Positions 14,213 to 28,100 of a stretch of DNA of 64,000 nucleotides are shown piece after piece. Positions within the stretch are counted from its first letter, which is position 1. The number at the start of each line of letters is the position of its first letter. The notes beneath the pieces are model-generated. The model did not search any database and was not told where the DNA came from. It saw only the letters and a list, made by a program, of their open reading frames with translations. Source of the stretch: Erythrophleum ivorense (taxonomy: Eukaryota > Streptophyta > Magnoliopsida > Fabales > Fabaceae); the NCBI GenBank assembly GCA_026724425.1, contig JAIUCV010000011.1:2749501-2813500 (forward strand), read 5' to 3'. The position numbers were made by a program, and so were the translations under genes.

Positions 14213-14374
14213 ATGTCTGCGTCGCAGAGGATCCTCTGCGCTCTTTCTCACGCTCTCCCGTGTTCCCTTCCTCCTATTTCGTCTTCCTCCTTCAAATCTC
14301 CATCTTTTCTTTTCCTTCCCTTCTCTCATCCTCACAGGATTCTAGCTCGCACTGTGCTTATCTCTCCCTCACCA
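14213..14374 (+). other. Transit-peptide-like N-terminal extension of tRNA ligase
   Basis: Between the in-frame ATGs at 14213 and 14375 lie 54 codons that are Ser-, Pro-, Leu- and Phe-rich, contain several Arg/His/Lys and no Asp or Glu. This composition is typical of chloroplast or mitochondrial targeting peptides. Both ATGs have weak context (pyrimidine at -3), so leaky scanning could give an organellar and a cytosolic/nuclear form. Another ATG at 14209 opens a different frame that runs into exon 2, which would further modulate initiation. Plant tRNA splicing enzymes are reported in several compartments, which fits. Confidence 0.6.
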
Positions 14375-17300
14375 ATGCGTTGCAACCAGGTTTGTAATTT
14401 GCTATGCATCTTTCTCATTCAAGTATGCGCTGTCTTCTACACGCGCTTTCATTGGTGTTGCACATGTTATCGTGTTGGATTGCCACGGACTTGTTGATGA
14501 TGGAATCTTTAGATGGTTTGCTATCTATGACTGATCGGTTCCAGTTCTAATTGTGGTTAAATATGTTTATATTATCCGTGATAGTTTGTTTGATGATTAA
14601 AGCTACTTCTCTTACCTTCCATCTGGTTTTTCAGTTTATAGTTTAGTAGTTGAAATTCATACTGTTACCTTTGTTGGCATGTGATGTCACATAACTACGA
14701 TTTTGTTACCTGAAAAATTTTGAACAGTTATATCCTGTATAATGTTTTGTTCTAAAATGTAAGTGTTATGAGGGAAATTAAGTTGGTTTTTACTTAAGTC
14801 CAGCTCATAATTTACAAGTGGCAGCGAATATGCTTAAGGTTACGAGTGTTATTGTCAATGTTTCTTAATGTGCAGAGAACTGGTGGGTACAAAGAACCAA
14901 AGTGGAAAGAGAAACCAAAAGCTGATGAGGTATCATCAGCTGCAGCTGGTGCAACAGGTGCTGCTGCTGAAGCTATTACTGACAGACTGGCTGGAATGCA
15001 TATTGCTGGAAACAGTGGCCAAACTAATGTTCTAGCTGGAACCACACAGTTTGGAGGTGTCCAACCTGCTGATCAGTTCACTGTCCATGGTCCAAAGACA
15101 GTATGGCAACCCAAATCCTATGGAACAGTGAGTGGAACCACTGTAGCTGAAGCTGAAGCAGAAGTGGCTTCAGCTAAGAATAGTACTGCTGGTTTGAGTA
15201 GGAATAGTCTGTTAGACAATTTTACAGTGGACAACTCCACGCACTCAGCTGCCCGCATAAGAGCTACTTTTTACCCCAAATTTGAAAATGAAAAGTCAGA
15301 TCAGGAGGTATATTCCTTATTTCATATTGTTTCACTCTTAATTTTCTTATCTTTATTCATATTTTTGAAATATGTCATGTAAACATTTGAAACAGTTTCC
15401 TTATGAGCTTGGTCTTCAAACAACATGCTCAAATGTTTGCTTTCGAGGAAAATTTTAGGACAAAGCAATACAGTTTATAAGGAAGCTTCTGTGGTGGGTT
15501 AGGCTTCTAGAAAGGATTTTAGAATGTAGAGAGGCTGAAAGAAACAATTTTAAAAACATTATTTATCCTCTCAAAGTATTTTTCTTTGCAATTAAGGATA
15601 CTTCATTGATTCTAAAGCCAAATACTTTATAGAATGAAGGCTGAAATGACCTTCCAATTACTGAGAATTTTCCTAGCATCAGCAGCGCTCCTCCAACCAC
15701 ACAAAAGGTCCGCTTAGATGTAGGTATCACAGATAGTTAAGCCTAGATTCGTTAAAAATGACCTCTCTACCCATATAATTATAATCTAATGCTGCATGTG
15801 GTTATCTTTTCTTTGAGGCCGTCTTATAACTAAAAAGGTTAGACGAACTCAGAATATTTCATTTACATTTTCTTGGTTATACCTGAGTCAGATTTTGCAC
15901 CTTTTTTCTTTGGAAATTTCTTATATTATTGCTAATTGCATTACTCTGTATTGTGAGATCAATTTTTCTTTCAAGCTGTTGCCCATGCCTTTTCAGTTTT
16001 GAAATTGTTACTTATTTATTATGTTCCATGCCCGTAGACCAGGACAAGGATGATTGAGATGGTATCTAAAGGTTTGGCTACCTTAGAGGTATGATGGTGC
16101 TTAACTTATTTTTCTTAGTCAAAGTGAAAGATTTTTTTTTCTAGGTTTCTTTAGCTACGTTTCAGGATTAACGATTAGACTACTTGTTGGATAAAGCTTT
16201 ATCTAATGGATTTTCATGCGCCGGATTTAACTGAATTGATTTGCAGGTTTCACTTAAACACTCCGGTTCTCTTTTTATGTATGCTGGCCATATGGGCGGA
16301 GCTTATGCCAAAAACAGTTTTGGAAATATGTATGCTCATGACAGATAATGCATTACCTTTGGTTTCCCATTTAGTTTTTGTCTGAAGTTTGGTTCTTTAT
16401 TTGTCATGCATAAAGGTCATGTAATAATAATACATCATATGAGAAAATTTTATGACATGAGACTTATTTTATTCATTGTAGAATACTTGAGTATTATTGC
16501 CATGGTGCTCAGTTTCTATTATTACATTGATGCAGATGATGTACTTTATTTGTCTAACAGAGTTTTGATTGATTGGTATTTTAATTTAGGAATTAGAGTT
16601 TTATTTTATTTTTGATTGTTGGATAATGTTTATCTATATTTAGGACAACTATATCTTTGTTAGGGGTAGTTGGCTGACCAATTTCCTAATTTACCCCTTC
16701 TACTGCCACCTCATCATTTCCTCCCTCTCAGGCCTTTTTGAGCCACTTATGCACATACACCCGATCCCTCTTTGTATTCTTTTGCCCTCTGTTTTTTCTT
16801 CCTAATATATACTTTACCCCTTAGGCCCTGAGGCTCATCATTATGTTAGAATTTTATTCGTGTTACAATTTTGTAGCCTATATACTTATAAATAAGATTG
16901 TCAAACTATTCTTTTATTCCCTTTTTCTTATTGATTAAATTCATTGAGATTATTGAGTTAAATCCAGATAGTTCTCTAAGAGTTCCCTATTGATTCTACT
17001 CCAAATTGCTGTCAAAGCCCAATTTTAATCTTCCTGTGCTACTTGTGTGCCTGGATTTTTTTTTTTGGGCCCATTTTTTCTTATCTTTAGACCAAGGCTT
17101 ACTTTAGTTTAGTATACCATTATCCAATTTGACCAGAAAACCCTCAAAGATCCCTAAGAATCTCCAAATCATTGCTGTAACTTGTGGTTTTCCAGTTTTT
17201 GACTCTCACAAACACCTTTGATCTTTAGAGGATGTCAATCCACTAGTGCCCAAAAGCCTTCTTTTTTTTTAGTTGTTGTGATGCCCTGCCACTTGCTGCC

Positions 17301-19067
17301 TTAAGGTTTGTGATGACAATCATCCTTGCCACCTGAGATGGATTTTTCAATAGTTTTGAGCTGTTTAAATTTCCAAAAATATTATTACTACTGGATCTCT
17401 AATATCTTGATCTTGCCTCTGTGGTGGAAGTCAATCTGATGGACTTCGATATTAGGGAGACACAAGTAATTTTGGATGCTTAAGAGGCATGATTTTTTCC
17501 CTTAGCAATCATGGGGAACACACTCTTAAAAATTGACTTGTAAGGGGAAAAAACTACACCACTTGAGTATCGCAAAGATTACTTGTGACTCTCCAATGTG
17601 GGACTCCATCATAACACTGCCCTTAAAGAGTCAACATTGTCAACGGTTGCATTTTGTGACGCCCACTCTGGCTCTGTAATCTAGGGCACTCACTTCCATT
17701 GCCAGATTTTGAATATCGAGTTGCACCTTCCTCGCGAGTTGACTTGGTTGCACATTTTGCAAGTAGTCCTTTCCGTGGAGATTAGTTCAGCTTTGATACT
17801 AATTGATGGAGACTTCAAGTCTATCCTTAAAAACTGGCTTGTAAGAGGGAAAAATCACGCCCTTTAAGTATCATAAGAATGAGTTATGGCTCCTCAATGT
17901 GGAACTCCATCACAATTGATGGGGACCCAAATGAGGAACTCATCCTTAAAAACTGGCTTGTAAGGGGGAAGAATTACTCTATTTAAGTACCACAAGAATT
18001 ACTTGCAGCTCCCTGATGGGATTCCATCACAATCTTTTCAGTCTCAGGAGGAAAGTTCTTTTATAGGGGGAAAATGATGTAGATGATGAACTTTATTTAT
18101 TTAATAGAGTGATTTGATTAGAATCTTAGTTTAGAATGGATAATGGTTATCCATATTCAGCGTAACTAATTTTTATTCGGAGTTTTAGTTCAGTTAGAAT
18201 TTTACTTGTGTTACTATTTTAGAGCCTATATGCCCATCAATAGGATTGCGGGACTATTGTTTTATTTACTCTATTCTTATTGATTAGATTTATTGAGTAT
18301 ATCAACTTGAGTTATAGAGTTCTCTAAGGGCTTCTTATTTATTCTACACCATACATATTACTGCATTCTTCAAATTATTTTGTTCTTATATTATATTCAT
18401 AATGTCCTTTTGTCTGGCACAGATATACTGCTGTTGGTGTATTTGTTCTTGGACGGATGTTTTGTGAGGCTTGGGGAACTGAAGCATCAAAAAAGCAAGT
18501 CGAATTTAATGAGTTTCTTGAGGTGATACTATAAATGAAAAGAAAAAAGATTAAATATGTTAGCATCCCATAGGCTTCTTTGGTAGCGTTGGTAAAAGCA
18601 TCTCCAAGGTGAAACAAATAAATGAATAAAAGTTGAAAAAATACAACTCCAGTCTTAAAATTTTTCTTAATTATGTCCTATGAAAGCATTATATGAGATG
18701 GCATGTTTGCAAAATTCAGGGTGTAAGTATGGTTGGGGTCCAAGATCTGCTAACCATACTGTGAATTTAGTTTTACATTTTTTTTTGGGTGGAAATTCTA
18801 CTTTCTTAATTGGATAGTGATTCAGATGAGAAAAATTGCCTTAATGTGAAAGCCATATTCCTTTGCTTCAACAATTTCTTGTTAATCTTAATTTCCTGTA
18901 ATTGCTTTTATCTCTTGTTTTTTTGGATTATGTTTTTGAATCACTTTTGGGATTGATGATCAATGTTTTAATGATTAGCTGGTGAATTGTTTTGCATTCC
19001 TTTAAACTTGATGGTTTATGATGATTTTGTTTTCTGTTTTTCTTGTTTTTGGAACTTGACATACTTC

Positions 19068-19110
<43 letters not shown>

Positions 19111-22100
19111 TTTGATTGATTTCTTATCTCCCTCCTTCTGGCATTTACTCTTGAGCTTATACAGCACTTGTATTCAATCACATTGCGTAGAATTATTATT
19201 AAATCTTATTTCTACTTTTGGTTTTAGTTGTCACATTTGACTTTTTACCCGTGAGTCATGTTTAATGAACCTTATCATTATTTCCTCTTTCAGAGAAACC
19301 ATATGTGCATATCAATGGAACTTGTAACTGCTGTTCTTGGAGACCATGGACAGCGTCCCAACGAAGATTTTGGTAAAATAATTTATTTTATTGATTTAAG
19401 ACATTCCTGGTATTTTGTTCCATTTGGTATTTCTTGCAAGTAATTTTTAGTTTAATCAGTAAAAGGAATGGCTTTTACATCCTGAACATACTCAGCCTAA
19501 AGATTGTGTATAGGATTTTAATTGAGGTTAAGTCATGTTGCTTGTGGTTATGACATTGTGTTAGATTTAAGACATCAACTCTAGATTTAGATGCGGAATT
19601 GTTGGAGATATCTTGCCAGATGTAGACACTGAACTGTAATTATAGCCACAATGGCAAATTTCAATTGCTTGTATGCTCAAAATTTTTTATTATTTAATAT
19701 CTGAATGACTAAGAGTGTTATAGATCTTCAAGTAGCTGCTACAGCTGTCTGATCTGCATTCTTTACTTTTGGTGTAATTGCAAGCTGCATATTTCAGACT
19801 TCTCTGTAGGATTTGAAAAAACTGATGAAATTTTTACAGTAGTGTTTGAGTTAGTTTTTACATGTAAATATTCTACTTCATTTAGTAAGCAAAGATGCTT
19901 CAAATTCATAATGTTTTTCAGTATTTATTTCGTGCTCAGTGTTGGATAGAACTATTTTATATAATAGATTCATTGGATTTCTTGTTCTGAGCAGTGGTGG
20001 TTACAGCAGTCACTGAATTGGGCAATGGAAAGCCAAACTTCTATTCGACTCCACAGATAATTGCTTTTTGTAGAAAATGGCGCCTACCTACAAATCATGT
20101 GTGGTTGTTTTCAACAAGGTGAAAATTTAGAAGCTGCATTACTTAACGTTGTAAATGATGTCTTAAATGTAATATTTTATATATCTAACAAATGCTGTCA
20201 TACCCAACTGATTAGAGTAGCATTAGAAGTTCTGTTTTCTTTCTACTTATCATCGATTTGTATATCTTCATTATTGTGTGATTAAACTTGTTATACTTAG
20301 GATCAAGTTTTCTTTTTTCTTTTTTTAAATAAAACTTTTAGAGGTCTTGATATTTGCCAGATTTTATATAAGGGCCTAGCTTTGTGACCAAGAGTGCTGT
20401 TTCGGACAATCAATGAGTTGGTTGGGTCGTTATTACATTATTCTTTCTGTTTCGCTGTGGTGCAGAGCTTATAGTTGTGCACTCTTTGGACAAATCCTTG
20501 TTCAGACAGTCATTATAACACAATTTTCTCTTATTTTCCATATAGTACATGCTGTGAAGATACTTATGCTTATTTTATTTTATTTTATTTTAAAAAAAAG
20601 AGTGTTGAGCCTTTACCTCTCTTATTTAAAGCAATACATTTTGATCTGGATTTTTCTTATCAAATCAATCTGATTAAAGTCTGTAAGAACATAAGGAATT
20701 TTTAATTTCACTTATCTCTACGTAAATGTAGGAAATCGGTTTCATCCTTCTTTGCTGCCTTTGATGCCTTATGTGAAGAGGGTACTGCAACATCTGTATG
20801 TAAGGCTCTTGATGAAATTGCTGATATATCCATACCAGGTATGGTTTTTAAGTGTAACATGGTTAATGAATTTGGCCTTTGTGTCTTATGGTTTCACAGA
20901 TTTTTTTTTTTTTTAAGTCTTGAAATTGATTTATGGTTGAAAGGCTATTTGAAAACTTCTTTCCCATAAATCATTTTCACAAGCCCCTGCTTTAGCCATG
21001 GTGACTGAAAGTAGAAGTGATTATGTTGGCATTGCAATGGAGAAATATAAGAAATCCCTTGAAAGGATTATGGTGCTTGGATGTTTTTAAAACAATCTGC
21101 TGGGCTGTAACATACACCACAAATAGTACCTTGCTAGTTGTTATGCGTGCTATCAAAACCATACTGCAGACTTAGGGCACTCACTTAGACTTTTCTTTCC
21201 ATTACAGACTACCAATATATTTCTGAAGTCATTGTCCAGTGGTTTCTGATTTGCTTTTGGTATTTTTTACTATTAATTTTTTATCTTCAATGGATTTTCT
21301 GAACTTAATCTTTACTTATTTTGGTGTTTCGAGTATTATGGAAGGTTTTGGAATGAATTAGTGTATAATTTTCATTTTCATGTTTTCAGTTTATATTTCA
21401 CCTGAAATGCTTGTTTCAATTTCAACATTTCATGTTCTTCTGTTGGTGGTAGTCTCAACTAACAGCCTGGTTCTCTTCACTTGAGCCATTTGTCAAATTC
21501 ACTGTTTTAATACATCTTTAAATCAATGCAGGTTCAAAGGATCATATAACAGCCCAAGGTGAAATCTTAGAGGGTCTTGTGGCTCGTATTGTTACTCGTG
21601 AGAGCCCCAGCCACATGGAAAAAGTTTTAGAAGAATTCCCTCCTCATCCTGCTGATGGAGGTATGCTTCTTGCTCTTCTAATGTATTGCGTGCCTGATAT
21701 TGTGGCATCTACTTTGTTGAAATCCTTGTTATATGTTGTTCATTATTTATCAATATTATTTTTTTCTGCAAATATCATCTAGACTTGAGACAAGATATTA
21801 GGATATGAGAAAGCTCAGCATCAAAGAGCCCATGTTTAGTCTATACATGTCTGTAAATAGGTTTTTTTAAGAATTTTCTGATGTGATAATAAATGATGCA
21901 CTGCTTCCTTTTGCAAGTCCACATTGTTGATTGGACCCTCATAAGTGCTAGTCAAAATGCAAGTTGCAATTTAGATTTCAGAATTTCTAATAAATATTCC
22001 TTTTTCATTCAGTTGGCCTTAATTTTGGACCAAATCTTCGAGAAATTTGTGCTGCAAATAGGTCTAATGAAAAGCAGGTACATCATAAACTACATTATCT

Positions 22101-25100
22101 CTGTTATCTATTAGAGGCCATTCTATTGCATTGATTAAGGCAATTTTTGAGATAATTTTGTGATTTGAGTTTGTATTTGGAATGCTTCTGCAGCAAATAA
22201 AAGTCCTTCTCGATAGTGTTGGCACTTCTCTTTGCCCTGACCACTCAGACTGGTTTGGGCCTGATGGTGCTGATGGTCATTCAAGAAATGCGGACAGATC
22301 TGTTCTTTCAAAGTTTTTACAAGCCCATCCTGCCGACTATTCAACTAGGAAATTGCAGGTCAGCCTAGACTCTTCTAAGTCATAATTTTACACATGGCAA
22401 ATTTTTTTTTTTTGGTGGGACACACGGTCTCTTTTCTGGCTTGAGTTAATTAACTATCAAATATTGTTACTGTCCTATATGTGTGGTTGGAAAGGTCGCC
22501 AATGCTCAAGAAGTATTGACATTTTCATTTGTAATTATGTTGCCTTCTTTTCTTGTTAGGTGCAAATATCTTGGGTTTCGTTTTATAGTGATAGCTTTGA
22601 TTTAAAACTTAACAGGAAGTTGTTCGATTGATGAGAGAAAAACGCTTCCCTGCCGCATTCAAATGTTACCATAACTTCCATGAAGTAGATGCTATGGCAC
22701 GTGATAACCTTTTCTACAGAATGGTTATTCATGTACACAGTGATTCTGCTTTTCGACGATACCAAAAGGAGATGAGGTCTTGTTTTAATCTGATTTTCTC
22801 CCTGATTATTTAGCTCCTTAATTTTATAAACAACAACAACAACAACAACAAAGCCTTTTCCCACTAAGTGGGGTCGGCTACATGGATCAATCGACGCCAT
22901 AAACATCTATCATAAATCATATTTTTAGATAGACCATTTAAATCTAAATCTCTCTTAATAATTTCTCCTATAGTTTTTCTTGGTCTTCCTCTACCTCTAG
23001 TTATTGGACTATTCTCCATCTCATCTACTCTCCTAACTGGGGCTTCTATAGGTCTCCTCCCCACATGACCAAACCATCTAAGTCTCGATTCTACCATCTT
23101 TTCCACAATAGGAGCGACTTCCACCTTCTCTCTAATGCATTCATTTCTAATTCTATCTCTTCTAGTGTGTCCACTCATCCAACGCAACATTCTCATCTCT
23201 GCAACATTTAACTTATTTTCTTGTTGACTTTTTATTGCCCAACACTCAGTTCCATACAACATTGCAGGTCTTATAACTGTGCGGTAGAATTTACCCTTAA
23301 GTTTGAGTGGTACTCTTCTATCACAAATAACACCCGAGGCACTCCTCCATTTCATCCACCCCGCTTGAATCCTATGCTTTACATCTTCTTCTATTTCTCC
23401 GTTATGTTGTATGATAGATCCAAGATACTTAAATTGTGTGACTTGTGGTAGGATATGTTCTCCAATTTTTACTTCTACGCTAGAAATGGTGTGTCTCTTA
23501 CTAAACTTACACTCCATATACTCCGTTTTACTTCTACTTAAACGAAATCCATAAGCTTCCAAAGCTAGTCTCCACCTCTCTAACTTCTCATTCATTTCCT
23601 CCCTCGATTCTCCAATTAGGACAATATCATCTGCAAAAAGCATGCACTGTGGCACCGGCTCTTGGATATGTTCAGTAAGCACATCCAAGACTAAAGTAAA
23701 AAGATAAGGGCTCAGAGTTGACCCTTGATGTAAACCAACAGTTATCGGAAAATCTTCCGTAAGTCCACCTTTTGTTACTACGCTAGTTGTAACCTTATCA
23801 TACATGTCTTGGATTGCTCGAATATAAGCTATACGAACTCCTTTTTTCTCCAAAGCCTTCCATAAAACCTCTCTTGGCACTCTATCATATGCTTTTTCTA
23901 AATCGATAAATACCATGTGTAAATCTCTTTGATTCTCTCGATATCTCTCCATTAATCTTCGCAACAAGTATATTGCTTCCATAGTTGACCTTCCTGGCAT
24001 AAAACCAAATTGATTCTCCATCACTTGAGTCTCTTTCCTTAACCTTCTCTCAATTACTCTTTCCCATAATTTCATAGTGTGGCTCATGAGTTTAATTCCT
24101 CTATAATTTGCACAATTTTGAATGTCCCCTTTACTCTTATAAATAGGGATTAAAGTACTTTTCCTCCACTCGTCTGGCATTCTTTTAGATCTCATAATTT
24201 CATTAAATAACTTTGTGAGCCAACTTATGCCTTTCACTCCTAAACCCTTCCATACCTCAATGGGTATATTATCCGGTCCAACTGCTCTGCCATTCTCCAT
24301 TCGTTGTAATGCTTCTTTTACCTCTACCTCACGAATCCTACGATAAAAAGTATAATTATGATCCTCTTCTCTAATGTCTAGTCTATCCGATTGCAATAAA
24401 ATCTCATGCCCTTCATTAAAAAGCCTATGAAAATAATCCTTCCACCGTTCTCTGATATCTTGTTCCGTTACTAACACTTTCCCTTCTTCATCCTTGATGC
24501 ATTTCACTTGGTCCACATCTCTTGTTTTTCTTTCCCTACTTTTAGCTAGCTTATAAATACTTCTTTCTCCAACTTTAGTACCTAAAGATTGGTATAATCC
24601 ATCAAATGCCCTTGCTTTCGCTTCACTCACTGCCTTCTTAGTGTCTTTTCTTGCTACTTTATATTTTTCCCAATTTTCATTACTCTTACATAATGACCAC
24701 ACTTTGTAACACTCTCTTTTAACTTTAATCTTATTTTGTACACTCGCATCCCACCACCAAGATTCTTTATCCCTAGGTCCAAAACCCTTTGATTCACCTA
24801 ATATTTCCCTTGCTATCTTCCTAATTTCTTTAGCCATTCCATTCCACATATCATTAGCACTTCCTTGTATTTCCCAAGATCCTTCCTCCACAATCCGTCT
24901 CTGCAAATTCCTTTCTTTATCCCCCTTTAGTTGCCACCACTTAGTTCTTAACACCCTATCTTCGCCTTTGTTTTTTACTCTCCTCTTAATTCTTACATCC
25001 ATAACCAAAACTCTATGCTGAGTAGTTAAACTCTCTCCAGGGATAACTTTGCAATCTATACAAAGTTTTCTATCTGATTTCTTTATAAGAAAGAAATCAA

Positions 25101-28100
25101 TTTGAGAACATACCCTTCCACTTTTATACGTGATAAGGTGTTCCTCACGCTTTCTAAAACAAGTGTTAGCTAATATAAGATCGAACGCTAATGAGAAATC
25201 TAGAATAGTTTTACCCTCTGCATTTGCTTCCCCTATGCCATGTCCTCCATGAACACCCTCGTACCCTGAAGATACCCTTCCCACATGACCATTTAAATCT
25301 CCTCCTAAAAGAATCTTTTCTCCTAATGGTATTTCTTGAACTAAACATTCTAAATCCTCCCAAAACTTTACCTTGTGATATTCTTCTAGCCCTACTTGTG
25401 GTGCATAAGCACTAATAACATTAAAGATTTCCTTTTCTACTACAAACTTTAATGCAATGATTCTATCTCCTAACCTTTTTACATCCACTATCGCATTTTT
25501 CCAAAACTTATCTACAATTATACCTACTCCATTTCTAAATTTAGCCTTACCAGTATACCAAAGTTTAAAACCTGAAGTGTCTAATTCTTTCGCTTTTTCT
25601 CCTACCCATTTAGTTTCTTGTAAACACATAAAATTAATCCTCCTCCTAATCATAGTATCTACTATTTCCATAGACTTACCCGTAAGTGTACCTATATTCC
25701 AAGTGCCAAAACGAATCCTACTCTCATGAACTAGCTTCTTTAGCCACATTCGTTCACGAAAATGTGGGAACCTTTGCTTATTTTTCACTACATCCAGGCG
25801 TCGATGTAGCGGCTCTTGCTCACTTCTCACTGTACCCGAGCTATACAGCGCGTTACTTACAGGCAACGACCTAGCTTTACGTTTAATATATCGATTGTCC
25901 ATGTCATAAAGATTCGACAAAGTTTTACGTTGGCTGTCGACTGCCTAACACAACCCTCCTCTTTTTCCCGGGCTTGGGACCGGCTATGAAAAATAATTTA
26001 CATGAAAGTTCATCATAGGCAGAGTTCTCCTTAATTTTATAAACAAGAAAAAAAATTCCTTTAAGAGCCTTTCTCATTTTTTTATTATGCATTCCTTTTG
26101 TAACTCATGAATTACAAAAAATTTCACAATTTCAGGCATAGACCAGGATTGTGGCCACTATATCGAGGTGAATATTTTGCTTTTTAACACCCAGTCTATG
26201 TTCTATGAAATAAGTGGTCTGATGATTCTGTTCACAGCTAGACAGCTTGAGTATGTTATTATCTATATGTAGTGGCTGTTGGCTTTTTCCTCTAGTTATA
26301 TGTTTAGGAGTTTGAAGTTTCACTCAAGAGATGTAAATGGCTGTATGCAAAATGTGTAGATGACAACTTAAACCTGTTGATGTATCATAGGCCATTGTAT
26401 TTGGAATGAAAATTTTTAATTGAATTGGGCAGTATATTGTGACAGTTGCTGACCGATAAAATATTAAAAGCAAGTGTCCTATCTCCAAAGGCTTTTTTGG
26501 GATGAATTAAGACTTTTGACTAAACTGAGCATGGCTAGTCTCTGTACTTTGAGGATTGGGGTCCTAGTTTGTGTCAGATCTTAAGGTTTGTTGGAAGTTA
26601 CTTTGAAGTTAATGATATGTATGTACTATCATATGAATGCATAGAAAATATGTTAAAGACCACTTTAACTCAAAAGTTTAAATTATTAAGTAAAGGCTCA
26701 TAAATAGTTTTATTACTTTCTAACACACCCTTTCACATGAATGCCTTTTGGAATTCAAGTGTGGACAAAGCACAGACCCTTATTCCTTGTGCTAAAACTT
26801 AATTTTTATTAACAAAATGGAGATGATGAGGATTGAATTCTTGACCACTTAGTCATAAAGGTTTTGATACCTGTTCAAAAACCATTTTAACTTAAGGGAA
26901 GGCCCATTAATAGTTTTTTTTATAATTTATATCAAATATGCCTTTCTAAGCTTAAATTGAAGAGTAGGGAAGATGGCTAGTTAATCCTTGGATATCCTTT
27001 ATAAATTTCAGCATATTAAAAATTTTGAACATTTGATCAGAAAGCACATTTTCAAACTTAGGTGTAGACTTAAATGTCAGGGAATTTTGGGGACAGGTTT
27101 ATGAGATATTCTTCTATCATAAACTACTATCAAAATTGACTTAGCCCCCTATGACTCTTAAGCATGCTAGCTTGTAAAAGGATGCAATAGAAAAATGTTA
27201 ATGTATGACAAACTGATGGTGTATCATTTTGAAATCTTCAAAACTAATATAAGCTGTTGTTATTCAATTTTGAGATACTTCACAATTTTTTCAGGATTTT
27301 TTGTTGATATCAATTTATTCAAGGCAAATAAGGAGAGATCTAGTGAAATCTCTATGGGCAATGACAATGTGATTGAAAATGGTACCAGCAGCTCTGGAAA
27401 TGACTTTGCTGATGACGATGCAAACTTGATGGTCAAATTGAAATTTCTTACATATAAGGTACACATCCTTGTATAGAATCTTTAAGGCAAAAACTATTTA
27501 ACTTCTGTATATCTAAATGAATTTGAACTGTTTCAAATCATATTTAGTTTTTCAGAAACTTTTTTTTTTAATTACTTTAATATTTTGTCTGGTGAATCAC
27601 TTTTGAAATTTCAAATAAAATAGAAAAAGTGGGGGAGAGAAGTAGGGAAACTTTTTATTCAAATAAAAACTGATTAGGTAAAAACCTATTCTGGTAGATC
27701 TCTTTTCAAGTAGTTTCAACTTGAAAACATAAAATAAGATTTTAAAACCAACTATACTGTACATAAAATAAAATCTTAAAACTACCTACCCTTGTACCTA
27801 GTTAAAAATCAATGACGCAGAAAGAGTCAAGCTAATGCATTAATTTTATGCATCCTCATTCTTTTAGAAGCAACTTCCTTGCCTTTTACTAATTACTACA
27901 TGCCCTGACTTCAAGAATCTTTTTCATTTTGTGCCTTCTTTTTCTTCTATCTTCTTATGATTGCTTGAGACTTACTTTGTAAAAGTATGTCTCTGGGAGT
28001 TCTTGAAGTTTTGCTTATTACAAGAAGTGGCTCTGCAACTTATAATTGTCTAATATTTGATACTATTTGCTTATGTTCTAATTTGTTGTTCTCATTTGGG

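Noticed and set aside
25457..25729. Plus-strand frames within the LINE (also 23221, 25224, 25686)
   Set aside because: Complementary-strand shadows of the intact 1012-codon LINE ORF.
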